The translations under genes were made by a program, and so were the position numbers. A stretch of DNA of 64,000 nucleotides. Origin: Gyrodactylus bullatarudis. Taxonomy: Eukaryota; Platyhelminthes; Monogenea; Gyrodactylidea; Gyrodactylidae. Positions 21,295-31,832 of the stretch are shown piece by piece. Below the pieces are notes generated by a model. That model had not been told where the DNA came from, searched no databases, and was given only the letters and a program-made list of their open reading frames with translations. Within the stretch, counting starts at the first letter, position 1; every line of letters starts with the position of its first letter. The DNA lies in contig SSNU01000150.1 of assembly GCA_012064415.1 (NCBI GenBank), positions 1 to 64,000 of the forward strand. The letters run 5' to 3'.

Positions 21295-22769
21295 ATGCCA
21301 AGAATCGCTCTTACTCCCAAAGAGAGTTTTGTGAACATTTACCCACATATTTTCTCAATATCTGGATCTGCATTATTCTGTATATCTTGTATTTGCCCTG
21401 TCAACTGTTCCAAGAAGTCACAGGTAGATCAGCATCTTAAATGTGATAAACATGTGAAGAATACCATAGGGGTACAACTCATTCAGCCCTGCATTGAAGA
21501 AGCCAATTGGACTCTTCAAGTAACAGAAGCGTTTCTCCACGCTGATATCCCTCTATTCAAGCTTAGAAATATTAAAATATTCGATAAACCTCTTGGACCT
21601 TTACCTTGTGAAACCAATTGCCGAAATAAAGTCAACCAAATATATAAAGAAAAAAGATGGATGAAATCAAAGGACTTATTTTCCAAAAAAATATTTTTCT
21701 CATGGTGGACGAGTCGGAAATATTAGGACGTAACATTGTGAATTCTATTATAGGCAGTCTTGAAGAGTTTTCGAAAACATATCGCATTGATACAAAAGTT
21801 ATTGAGGGACCATTGGATAGAAATTTAGCATGTCAACTCATCGATGACATTTTAAGACTGATGGAAGAGATATAGCTTCCTACTTCTTCTTACCGATGCA
21901 GCCACATACTTAACCCTTTCTGGTCCTTGGCCCATATGTGGGCCAAAATATCAAACCTAAAAATTTTTGTAGAAATAAAAATCCTATGAATGAAAGATAC
22001 ACACCATTTAATAACTTTTTTATCAATCTTCCCGAAAAAAGTCGAACCATAAGGTATTTCATTGGGATAAATTAAATTCACCTCATTTATTTAAAAATCC
22101 TACAATTAATTGTGTGGTCGCTTGAAAGTAGATAGGAAAAATGTATTGAAAAGTGTCGAAAAATAATTTTTTATTAAAAGGTTTTCAGATGATTTAAGGT
22201 TTTATTATTCATCTATAATTCATTCTGATACCGAATATGTATTTATATTCAATGTTTGAAGTCATTAAATAGACTCGCACCTGAAAGGGTTAACAGCTGC
22301 TTCTGATATATTGATCTCCCTCTATCCCAAGCTGTTTCACACAACGTGTCTTGCCCATCTTATTCACAATAGTTGCATGCGGATTAAAAACAATTATTGC
22401 AAATGTGACAATCTAATCGCTTCGATAAAAGCCCTAACAAACAAAAATAAAAAAAGAAGAGCACTTTTCGTTGATATTGGTACATCTCCCAAGACAGTGG
22501 TGACACGATGGGCAAGCTGGCTTCAAGCTATCCAATACTATGCCAAGAATTATCATCAAATTAAGGATATTGTTGTCAGAATGGAAGGAACCCGTAAAAT
22601 TATAGATAATTCAAGAAATTCTTTACTTGATCCAGATGTCCCTAATCAGCTCACAGAAATCGTTGGAAGTTATGAAAAACTCATTGATATTCTGGATAAA
22701 ATCCAGAATCGTACGGCAACCATGGATGAGTACTATCGAATCCTTCAAGAACTCAATTTAGGACGATAA
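21295..22769 (+). pseudogene. hAT-like transposase relic, frameshifted and interrupted
   Basis: Resembles the domesticated-looking hAT-type proteins found widely in animal genomes. A Cys/His element (FCISCICPVNCSKKSQVDQHLKCDKH) is followed by a DDE-like core (NIFLMVDESEILGRNIVNSIIGSL). After an interruption come LLLTDAATYL|TAASDILISLYPKLFHTTCLAHLIHN and VVTRWASWLQAIQYYAKNY. Frame changes at about 21655 and 21870 break the reading frame, and a 376-bp TTAA-flanked element sits at 21914-22289. Joining the flanks at the TTAA restores the TDAATYLTAASD reading. No C-terminal dimerisation domain is visible. It is a decayed transposon with a nested insertion. Confidence 0.8.
21910..22293. mobile_element. 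piggyBac-like MITE inserted at TTAA
   Basis: TTAA target duplications occur at 21910-21913 and 22290-22293. Terminal inverted repeats are CCCTTTC(T/A)GGT at both ends. The 376-bp interior carries a subterminal palindrome (tggcccatatgtgggcca) and no useful ORF. It lies inside the hAT-like relic, so it is younger than that element. Confidence 0.85.
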
Positions 22770-23180
22770 ATCTAAAGGACTACATTCTGAAACGATTGAG
22801 TAGAAACCAAATACATCACATATAATTGAACAAAAAAAAGAAAATACATCTCCCTATCCTGTTCTGTGAGATGTGTACAAACATCGGTTTTGAGCTGAGT
22901 CACCGTAGTCATATTGAATAAAGGTAGAAGATGATGCCAATTATTTCACAAATAAGGCCTTTATTTCGGGCATACTCATCAGTGTGATACATGCCATATA
23001 AGTACAAATTTGCAAAGATAAATAGTTAACAGTCATTGGTTCAAAATTATTACAATTGTGGTTGGTCAGACCCTTTTTTAAAGGGTTGACTACTCGATTT
23101 TTTAGATCGTAGTAATTTGAGTATTTGATAAATAATTAACATTAAGATATAAATTACATTGATAATTAATGGGTTTTTTA
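22770..23180. other. Spacer between two transposons
   Basis: A block at 22860-22920 ('acatcggttttgagctgag') is nearly repeated at 62143-62175, so it is part of a dispersed element. No gene is seen. Confidence 0.5.
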
Positions 23181-25644
23181 GAATTTTCAGTTAGTTAATT
23201 ATTTTGAAATTAAATTAGCGCCTCATTGTGTAGGGGGATAGAAGTCTGTAATTTGTCTGTTCACTTCCACTTCTGCTCTCATTCTTTTCCTTGAGGGGGG
23301 TTGGGAGGATGATTGTTGATGTGGCTTTGGTTTTGGGAGGTTCATTGATTTGACGTGATTCTTTTGAACACAGAGATTAGGCTTTTCCAAATTGATAAGA
23401 TAAGCCTCAATGCCTTTTAACATGCTTACGTTGTTTCCATAAGATTTGTAAATAATTTCGAAGTTTTTTGAGGAAACATTGGCTTTGCATGTCTTCAAGT
23501 GATCTCTTACGGCAGTCTGACCTTTGTGGAGATGTTCATCTACCCTGTCTTCTAGCCTTCTTGTGGTATGTCCTATATACATTGCATCACACGGACACTT
23601 AAATTTGTACACTACATGCGTCTGCTTCGATTCGTCAATTTTGTCCTTTGAGAAGTTTCTAAGCATTTTATTAGTTTTGTAAACGAACCTAAGATGAGCA
23701 TTTGGGTAGGCTTCAGTGAAAGCATTGTTTATCTTCTTCTGGAAGGTTGTTATTGCTTGATCTCCTATGAAGGGCAAAGAGAGCACAGCATGCTTGTCGT
23801 TCATCTCTTTGGGCTTGTTCCTTGGTGTATATAGTTTGGAAAGTCTGTCGTTTATGAGCTCAATTGGATAGTCATTTGACAGGAAGATGCAAATAAGTTT
23901 TTCTAGTTCACTTTCCCAGGTTTCATCTGATACGATTCGTCTCACTCTTTTGGCCAGGGATGTTATTAGACCTCTTTTCTGAGTCATCGGAACGTAGGAG
24001 TTGAAATTCAAAAGGCGTCCTGTGAACGTGTTCTTTCTATGGATGGACCTTACTAGTTTCCCGTCGTTTTTCTTTGAGAGCATTACGTCCAGGAAGGAAA
24101 TTTTGCCATCACTCTCTTTCTCCATCGTAAATTCTATATCCGGATGGGCTTGGTTAAATTCTAATAAGAGATCATTCAAATTATTATTGTTATCTGTTAT
24201 AATGAAGGTATCATCCATATATCGATAAAAATGGCTGAACTTCTCTATACTAGCCTTAAGAGTCGATCTTTCAAGCTTTGCAAGGAATACATCTGCGAGA
24301 AATGGGCCTAGTGGAGATCCCATTGCGACTCCATCTTTCTGCACATACATCGTTCCGTTGAAACTGAAGACGACATTCTTGCAACATAAATACAGCAATT
24401 TCTTTACCCAACTGGAGGCAAGATTGAATTTGGACTGGTGCTCCTTAACGTAGTCTGTAACAAATTGGATTGTCTCATCTAATGGTACGTTTGTGAACAG
24501 CGAAACAACATCGAAGGACAATAGGGTTTTACCGTTTACGTCAGCATCTTTGATTTTTTCCACGAAATCAAAAGTATCAACTAGAGAATGTTTACACAAA
24601 TCTACTTTCATTGGTTCCAGTATTGTTGCTAACCATTTTGCAAGTTCACTAGTGGCTGCCTGGCTCATATCCAATATTGGTCTGAGAGGGATGTCGGACT
24701 CGTTATTGAAGTTTTCCATTTTATGAACTTTGGGAAGTCCATATAGTCTGTTACTTCCACTGTTTGTGCGTCTGAGCTTGAGGAATGTTTCTTTGTCTAT
24801 GTGCTTGTTTTGTAACATTGTTTTTAACTCCTCGTTCACTTTACTTTCAAAAATGCTTGGATGGTGATCTTCAAGTTTTGTTCTCGTCTTAAGGAACTTG
24901 GATCTGTCACTCAGTATTTTCATCATTGATTCAATGTATTTGGATTTCAGAATAAGTACCAGGCCATTTCCTTTGTCAGGTTTTGTGAGGATGATGTTGT
25001 CATTTCTCTTTAGCCGTTTCAAAGCTTTGAAGTGTCTGGCTTGAAGGTACTGAAAGTTTGTTTCATGATTGGAGTATTCGTTGCAGAAACTGGCCATGGA
25101 AAGCTGGAAGCGTTCTCTTTTGTCCTCATCAGTTTGAAATTTTTTGTCTGTTTGTTCAATTAAACATTCGAATCCAACTTTGGTTTCCATTTTGAGGTTT
25201 GATGACTTAGGAATGCAAAAAGAAGGTCCTAGTTTGAGCACTTCTCTTTCTGTCTGGTCAAGTTGAAGATCTGTAAAATTAAATATAGAATATGGAAGAT
25301 TTCTTCCCATTAATATATCAAAGTTAATATTTTCGAGTTTTTTCCTAAACTTCTTTGATCTTTTTATGAACGTTTCAGCTTCTAATGGAAACAACGTAAG
25401 CATGTTAAAAGGCATTGAGGCTTATCTTATCAATTTGGAAAAGCCTAATCTCTGTGTTCAAAAGAATCACGTCAAATCAATGAACCTCCCAAAACCAAAG
25501 CCACATCAACAATCATCCTCCCAACCCCCCTCAAGGAAAAGAATGAGAGCAGAAGTGGAAGTGAACAGACAAATTACAGACTTCTATCCCCCTACACAAT
25601 GAGGCGCTAATTTAATTTCAAAATAATTAACTAACTGAAAATTC
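23181..25644 (-). mobile_element. Penelope-like retroelement with inverted terminal copy
   Basis: A minus-strand element whose last 260 bp (23181-23440) reappear as an apparently identical inverted copy at 25385-25644, running into the assembly gap. Penelope-like elements commonly carry such terminal 'pseudo-LTR' repeats and inverted partial copies. The body between them encodes one intact RT + GIY-YIG protein. Confidence 0.9.
23223..25415 (-). CDS. Penelope-like element polyprotein: reverse transcriptase + GIY-YIG endonuclease
   Basis: A 730-residue intact ORF for target-primed retrotransposition. The RT fingers and palm include NIILTKPDKGNGLVLI, RLYGLPKVHK, LRPILDMSQ, LLSFDVVSLFTNVPLDE, GVAMGSPLGPFLADVFL and the catalytic YRYMDD. 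SFLDVMLSKK follows, all typical of the Penelope lineage. The C-terminal GIY-YIG nuclease shows VVYKFKCPCDAMYIGHTTRRLEDRVDEH. The tail is basic and ends RQITDFYPPTQ. The first ten codons, including the ATG, lie in the antisense of the inverted terminal copy (25385-25415). So the native N-terminus is probably lost and the start is borrowed. No stop or frameshift inside, suggesting recent activity. Confidence 0.95.
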   Translation of the reverse strand: MPFNMLTLFPLEAETFIKRSKKFRKKLENINFDILMGRNLPYSIFNFTDLQLDQTEREVLKLGPSFCIPKSSNLKMETKVGFECLIEQTDKKFQTDEDKRERFQLSMASFCNEYSNHETNFQYLQARHFKALKRLKRNDNIILTKPDKGNGLVLILKSKYIESMMKILSDRSKFLKTRTKLEDHHPSIFESKVNEELKTMLQNKHIDKETFLKLRRTNSGSNRLYGLPKVHKMENFNNESDIPLRPILDMSQAATSELAKWLATILEPMKVDLCKHSLVDTFDFVEKIKDADVNGKTLLSFDVVSLFTNVPLDETIQFVTDYVKEHQSKFNLASSWVKKLLYLCCKNVVFSFNGTMYVQKDGVAMGSPLGPFLADVFLAKLERSTLKASIEKFSHFYRYMDDTFIITDNNNNLNDLLLEFNQAHPDIEFTMEKESDGKISFLDVMLSKKNDGKLVRSIHRKNTFTGRLLNFNSYVPMTQKRGLITSLAKRVRRIVSDETWESELEKLICIFLSNDYPIELINDRLSKLYTPRNKPKEMNDKHAVLSLPFIGDQAITTFQKKINNAFTEAYPNAHLRFVYKTNKMLRNFSKDKIDESKQTHVVYKFKCPCDAMYIGHTTRRLEDRVDEHLHKGQTAVRDHLKTCKANVSSKNFEIIYKSYGNNVSMLKGIEAYLINLEKPNLCVQKNHVKSMNLPKPKPHQQSSSQPPSRKRMRAEVEVNRQITDFYPPTQ

Positions 25645-25931
25645 NNNNNNNNNNNNNNNNNNNNNNNNNNNNNNNNNNNNNNNNNNNNNNNNNNNNNNNN
25701 NNNNNNNNNNNNNNNNNNNNNNNNNNNNNNNNNNNNNNNNNNNNNNNNNNNNNNNNNNNNNNNNNNNNNNNNNNNNNNNNNNNNNNNNNNNNNNNNNNNN
25801 NNNNNNNNNNNNNNNNNNNNNNNNNNNNNNNNNNNNNNNNNNNNNNNNNNNNNNNNNNNNNNNNNNNNNNNNNNNNNNNNNNNNNNNNNNNNNNNNNNNN
25901 NNNNNNNNNNNNNNNNNNNNNNNNNNNNNNN
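25645..25931. other. Assembly gap (N)
   Basis: A run of N directly abutting the inverted Penelope copy, so the gap is probably caused by that repeat. Confidence 0.99.
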
Positions 25932-26395
25932 AAAAATCTTATGAAAAAAGATAGATATTTTCTAGATAAAAATATAAGGCTGTATACTGTTATTGGTTTC
26001 AATAAATGAAAAAATAATTTTAATTTGGAAAAGAATCGTAATTTTCTAACAGAATACTCGTAAGTAGTATATAAGGATTTGAAAGAGCATATTTAATGGA
26101 ATATTAAAGTTTTTAGGGGTATTTTTTAAGCACATGTTTAGTTTTTTTATTTTTTAGAGCATATTTGTGGTTGCCCTGCTGATAAGTTATCAATGATAAC
26201 TTATCATTTTAAAATTCTATGAAAATCTAATAAACCTCTAGTATCATTACCGGACAGGCAAACATATTTTCTTTACTACAAAAACATTTATAACAATTTT
26301 TAATATTTGCATTTTTAGTATCATGTATGGTATAATAGTTTATTCTAAGAAAATTAAAAATAAAAGTCTGATGTAAGTGGGGCATTAAATATTTA
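25932..26395. other. AT-rich spacer after the gap
   Basis: Contains a perfect short palindrome near 26182-26205 ('ataagttatcaatgataact'). No coding signal. Confidence 0.45.
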
Positions 26396-26830
26396 TTATA
26401 ATTCAACTTGTAAAGCTTTTATCAAGAAATTCATACATGAATTCACTTTTAGGCTCTGTTTTCGATCTTTACCAATGATAAAGCTTAATTTTTCATTAAA
26501 AATAGACCAGTATTTTCTAACACCTCGATTACTGATACCTGTATGTGAAACTGTCTCCTTGATTGTACTCTTGTTGGCATAATGGAATATTTTGTACATG
26601 GGCATCCTGGCCTCTATTAACGAATTGGATATTTTTATTAAAATTTTTTTTTAAAAATCAGGTAAAACTCACTGTAGAATATAGATCCAATAAATAGGGA
26701 AACCTTGTTACGACATGCAACACATTGATGCTTCCATTCATGAGCTAACAGCTTAGGAATCATCATACCAGAAATGCATTTTGGGCATTTTACTGGACAA
26801 AATTTCACAAGAGAATTCCTTTAGCCTCTT
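26396..26830 (-). pseudogene. Merlin/IS1595-like transposase fragment
   Basis: Minus-strand reading from about 26830. A zinc ribbon CPVKCPKCISGMM...HQCVACRNKVSLFIGSIFY is followed, after a likely intron of about 60 nt (TCTACA|gtgagt... with acceptor near 26606), by ARMPMYKIFHYANKSTIKETVSHTGISNRGVRKYWSIF. The order (CxxC ribbon, W-x-C-x-x-C, GSxF, then a helix-turn-helix with G-[IV]-S) is typical of the N-terminal part of IS1595/ISXO2-type transposases, which in animals form the Merlin superfamily. The DDE catalytic domain is absent after residue LQVEL (26396), so this is a fragment. An ORF just upstream (26753-27043 minus) is in another frame. Confidence 0.65.
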
Positions 26831-27043
26831 CTTGTGTGTTAACCACAACAACTCGGTTGCAGCAATCATGATGATACTAACAAGTTTTTTCGAATACCAC
26901 TCTCTAAATATACTGAGAATTCTCGGGTTCTTAGCCAATAAGAAATTAAGATGATATAAATGAAAACAAAGAAATGTCTCACTATAAATAGGAAAAGGGC
27001 TTGACAAGAATAATTCTTTTAAGAAACAAATATCTAAACACAT

Positions 27044-27595
27044 TGTATAGATATAGGGCTTGACTCAAAATAACTAGCCTTTAACACAGGTGACTTTACG
27101 AAGTTTCTAACAAACCCAAATAACTGAAAACTTATGATTTTTTCAAAAAACTTAGCTTGAGGAGATTAGAAAAATTAACTTGGTGATAAACCCTGGGGTA
27201 TCTCGATAAATTTCTCAATATTTTGAGGTAAAAAAAACTAACCGAAAGCATAGCAGATAATCAGATAAGTGAATCCAATTAAAATTATGAAATTAGTCAA
27301 AAATATCTCGAATTTTGAATTTCAACTCTTGTGCTATAAAATTGTAACTTTGTTCCATCATTCGAATTAGAAGTACAGAGAAAAAGACAAACTTCATTAA
27401 TTTTCTTCGTGAAAAATTAAGATGGTTCGATTTCTTAAGTTCTAAGGCCAAATTCGATCCGTAAAAGTCTATATTTAAAAGCTTTAATCTCCGAAATTTT
27501 GAGAGAACGTTGAAGCCTTCTTTCTCCAATCATTTTCTTCTCATTCAATTTCGTTTTCTTGATTCTGTATTTGGGAAAATCTATACGATTCAAAA
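27044..27595. other. AT-rich spacer
   Basis: A 78-codon ORF at 27293-27529 minus shows no family motif. No repeats with clear ends were found. Confidence 0.4.
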
Positions 27596-27604
27596 TGTGT
27601 TATA

Positions 27605-28400
27605 AAATTTTATGGAATCGCTTCTACTTCCTAGAGAAATTGTCTCCTTAACTTCTGACCTAGGTTTCAGTATATCGTCTAGTCTAAAATTAAATCCACT
27701 TTCTAATCTCCCTAGAATTATTGCTATTATTTATACAATTATGAAATTCTCTAAATCCAGTGATGTAAGACTAAAAGCTTACAAATCACTGGTTTCTCCA
27801 CTTTTCGACTGTATTTTTCCTCTTTTACCTAATTTAAATAACTCATAGTTCAAACTATTGGACGTGTTCTTTTACATTCTCTATTTCCCCATATCGACTC
27901 GTATAATGCACTAATCTCGGTCTCAGGTCTTAATTCTCTCTGGGTCCGGAGATATGCTTTTTTAGTCAAGAAATTCTCGGAGTCTTATTCTCTCACAAAT
28001 AATAAATATTATCTGAGAAATTCAAAATTTGACCCCCATTACTTATTATATTTATAACTTTATTTTTACAAAATAGGAATTATCTGATTGTGATGAGTTG
28101 ACTAATCTTAAATTGGTCATGTCTCACATAAGACTTAAAATTGATTACTCTAAGTCTTTGCTTTATTCCTATCTTCATTAACCAGATGATTTTCGAATTT
28201 CTTGCAGACACTAGTTCTCAAGCTTCATTATTGCATAGTTTTTACAATTCCAGAGCTTTTACTTTATTTTATCATCTTAACACTTCATATTGTACAGATC
28301 ATTTACTTATTGTATTTATTTCTATTTGTACAAGAAGATTTTCGTTAGAATTTGTATTTATAATTCAATTCAAAAAGATTTTGTCTAACAAAAATAAAAT
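27605..28400 (+). mobile_element. 5'-truncated LINE (jockey-like) fragment, decayed
   Basis: The only readable part matches the C-terminal region after the RT domain: ESLLLPREIVSLTSDLGFSISSSLKLNPLSNLP, AYKSLVSP, then in shifted frames NSLWVRRY-like and SHIRLKIDYSKSLLY. The ends correspond to the LINE at 38126-39483. The 3' end has the family tail 'tgtctaacaaaaa' near 28385. Several stops break it. It begins at the same family position as the copy at 59395. Confidence 0.8.
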
Positions 28401-28440
28401 GGAATGGTACAACCAATCAGAGGATATTACTGTACGTTAA

Positions 28441-29530
28441 ATTTATTATATATATCTAGCCGGTGTAACAGTCTGACGAGATCCGGTGAAATATAAGCTT
28501 TATTACTAAATATCCACTTGACTTCCAAATCCTCTAAATGACTCTTTCATTTGAAACTGAAAAATAAAATCGATTCAAAATCGATTATTCGAAAACTCTT
28601 CTTCACTCAAATAATCATCCCCTTTTGTTGTACAGAGACTTTTTTTCATTAAAATTTAACCTTGTAATCTATTTGGACAACGGTTGAGTTGATGACTGAC
28701 CTGACTGTCGATTTTTTGTGATTCAATCAAGGCCATTTAGATTTTGATCCGGATTTTGTCCTAATAATTTCTTCAGTGAGCTGAAGCTCGTATGGTTTGG
28801 TCTGTCATTGTTGTAAAACACTTTTATGGACACATTACTCCCAAGTATAAATCTATTTATATCTGTTCAAATTTATTCTTTTTAATAAAAAGTTACAATT
28901 TCAAAAAAAACTGGGAAAAATAAAGCTACGTGAAGATGTGAACTTGAATAAATTATAAAAAAATAAATTTCTAAATTCTATAAGAAAATGATCCGATAAG
29001 TTGTGGAAGTTAAGAAAAATTAGTCCATTTTTCCAATTTCCCCTTTTTCAACTTTGGAATTTAAAAATACAAAGATCAAAATTGTTTGGAATCTAGATCA
29101 TGAGACCCACCTTTACGATGAAATTTTTAAGGAAATATCGAGTTAGCGCCAAATTCCTACTTTTTTGAACTTTGAGTTGGAATATCTTGCCTATTTCAAA
29201 GTGAGATTGTGATCAAAAGTTGAATTTTCGAATCACAATAAGACAAACAAATCAACTATGCTGAATCGAATTTTGAGAATCGCCCGTGTCTTAATTGTAT
29301 TTTCATTTTCCCTGCTTGAAAACTGATGAAATTTTGATGATTCAAGATCACTGAAAAATGACGAATTTATATGAATTTTTATGATTATAATAGGTATTTT
29401 TGTCTAATTGTGATCCTAAAAATCAACTTTTGATCACTCTCCCAATTTTGGCGATGATATGATTCACATAATTTATCAAAAACGTCCGATAATCCGCTTA
29501 GAATCATATTTGTAGGTATATAAGAATAGG
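28441..29530. repeat. Gene-free stretch with palindromic repeat family copy
   Basis: 29085-29470 holds one member of a palindromic family. It starts 'tctagatcatgagacccacc', passes 'gcgccaaattcctac' and 'gatcaaaagttga', and ends with the inverted 'atcaacttttgatcact'. Related pieces lie at about 6020, 30660-30780, 46780-46990, 47560-47710 and 50010-50560. The rest is AT-rich and gene-free. Confidence 0.6.
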
Positions 29531-29539
29531 TAATTTTAT

Positions 29540-30660
29540 TCACTAAATGTACATTTCTTTATGGTTCATCAGTAGTGACACATAAATAATGATAAAAGTT
29601 AAGAATTCATTGAAAATAATATTTTACAAATTTTGAAAGAAATATAGCAAAAGTTGAAAAATATAAGAATATAATGTGAGCTGAAAAAACACCAAAAGTC
29701 TTCAATAAATAGCAACAGTGAAGAGAAAGGTGAAAAAGCTCACATAGGCCATGGTAATTGAAGGTTATAAGACTAGTTTTTTTGAACACACAGATTTGGC
29801 TTAAAGTGATTAATGAAGAATTTCTCCTTCACCCACAAATCCGTGCTGTCATCATCCGCATTTTTATACAAAATTGGAAATTGAAGCTTGGTGGTTCTCC
29901 TGTTTGATGTATCTGGTCACCGCTGTATCCTTCTTCAGGTGATCGTTTGATCTTGTTGACAATTTCCTAATTGTACGTCCTATATAAGAAGCTCCACAGT
30001 CACATTGGAATTTGTAAATTAAAAGAGTCTTTTCTTCAGGTTTTAGTAAATCCTTATGAATCAAACTGAATAATCTTTGAGTTTTAAATACAATTTTCAA
30101 TTGTATATTATCATAATGTTGATCGATAAGATTAACCAGTCGTCTCCTTACATCATTACTGAAGCCATCACCTTTAAAATTAAGTTTCATGAAGATAGTT
30201 GTCTTTTCTCCTTCATCTCTGTCGACTCTTTCATCTACATCATCAGACATATTGATGAATTTGTCAACAAATCTGTTGGGATAACCATTTTCATTTAAAC
30301 GTAACTTTGACTCTTCTATTTCTTTTGGCCATTCCTCTGGACTAGCAATTCTTCTTATCCTCTTTCCTAGACCAATTACTAAGCCAACCTTATGAGATAG
30401 AGGACTGAAACTGGCATAATGTAGATATTTTCCATTATCAGTCTTCTTCTTGTAGATATTTCTTAGAATTGACCCATCCTCCTTCCTAGTTAGTTTGACA
30501 TCTAAGAAACTCAAACTCTCATTAGACTCTTTTTCCATGGTAAATTTAATAATAGGATGAAACGAATTCATCTTTAAGAAAAAATTGTCTACTGAAACAT
30601 TTGGTTTCATCAAAATAAAAGTGTCATCTCTTCCAATTATTAAATCAACAAAATTTTTAA
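29540..30660 (-). pseudogene. Second Penelope-like element, 5'-truncated and frameshifted
   Basis: The ORF from 30613 to 29864 gives the RT C-terminus (FTMEKESNESLSFLDVKLTRKEDGS) and GIY-YIG (LIYKFQCDCGASYIGRTIRKL). The catalytic motif just upstream is decayed (RDDTFIL). The 5' end breaks at about 30660 in a repeat. A frame shift near 29870 separates the main ORF from the end HFKPNLCVQKN (stop 29772), which is shared with the first Penelope element. The 3' UTR (29540-29760) is repeated at 42095-42240. It is a different subfamily from the element at 23.2 kb. Confidence 0.88.
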
Positions 30661-31194
30661 AAAAAATGGGAATTTGGTGCTAAATCGAGATTTGAAATAT
30701 TCCATAATTTCCTATCTGCATATCCTGATAGTGGACCTTATGATCTAGATTCCAAAAAATCTTCATGTCAATTAAATAAACTGCTAAATGAAAAAAATCC
30801 TGTTATTGTAATAAGTATATTATCTTACAGATCAAGAAAGACAAAACAGAAATCCATCGCCTCGTAACACAATTTGCCATGTATATTTCCTTCTTTTCAG
30901 CATCAAACTTTTACAGTATTCTTTTTACAATAATTTATTTTTTGAAAATTATATTTTACACCCTCTTCACAGTATTTATGTGGATTATTTTGAATTGTGT
31001 TTTCAATTATGAGACAACACGTTGATTAATCATTTTACAAATGCTAGACAATGTATTTTTATCGAAATTGTTCATAATAAAACGAAATATCAATCTCATT
31101 TGTACTGTCATTTCTTCTTTAACCATTTTATGACTCATAACTAGGGCCTCAAAAATAGTACCAAAATACTACCCCTTCTCCCTGTGAGACTCTT
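30661..31194. other. AT-rich spacer
   Basis: 30660-30780 is a terminal piece of the palindromic repeat family ('gatctagattcc' followed by 'aaaatcttcatgtcaatta'). No gene is seen. Confidence 0.5.
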
Positions 31195-31832
31195 TAATAC
31201 CATGCAGAAATCTATATTGGTAAAGAAAATAATACTGCAGAAATAGGTCAAGGAGCTAGAGTTGTGAAGCAACTGATCCATCCGTTTTTAAATCATGGAA
31301 CAACTGTTACATGCGATAACTTGTTTACCACGTATGAGCTTGCGATGTATTTGAAACGAACAGAACTGCCTTAGTTGACACTTGCAGAAAGAATCGTTCA
31401 TTTCTTCCACCAAGTTTTCAACATTTTTCCATTGATCAAATGAAGATTGAATACTGGTATAGCAAAGACCTAGTTTTGATTCGATTTGGACAGCAGAAAA
31501 ACAAACCTGTTGTACTACTCTCCACACTCCATACAAATCCTGATGATACTGGTGCCAAACCCGAAATTATACAGTATTATAATCAAACCTAAGGTGGTGT
31601 GGATACTCTTGATTTACTGGCTGGGAATTATTCATGTCGTAGAGCAACCAAAAGATGGCCTTTATCTGTTTTCTGGAACATATTGGACATAGCTGCCTTC
31701 AATGCTTATGTTCTTTACTGCAAAAAGTGGCCAGAAACTCTAAGAACTAATAAGTATTTCCGCAGGGATTTTCTGAAGAATTTATCCACAAGACTCATGG
31801 GAATTGAAGAGGAAATCCCGAATTTAATTTAA
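31195..31832 (+). pseudogene. piggyBac-type transposase relic (catalytic-domain half)
   Basis: Part of the DDE core of a piggyBac transposase. It reads AEIYIGKENNTAEIGQGARVV, VTCDNLFTTYELAMYLKR (with the catalytic D of the CDN motif), LVDTCRKNRSFLP, then NQT*GGVDTLDLLAGNYSCRRATKRWP (third D in GGVD). It ends with LSVFWNILDIAAFNAYVLY. A frameshift near 31370 and a TAA at about 31591, where family members have a sense codon, make it non-functional. The N-terminal half and the C-terminal cysteine-rich finger are missing. Confidence 0.88.

Noticed and set aside
25366..25602. 78-codon plus-strand ORF identical to the Penelope C-terminus
   Set aside because: It is the inverted terminal copy of the same element, not a separate gene.
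23181..25644. LTR retrotransposon
   Set aside because: The repeats are inverted, there is no gag/protease/integrase, and the RT with GIY-YIG is Penelope-type.
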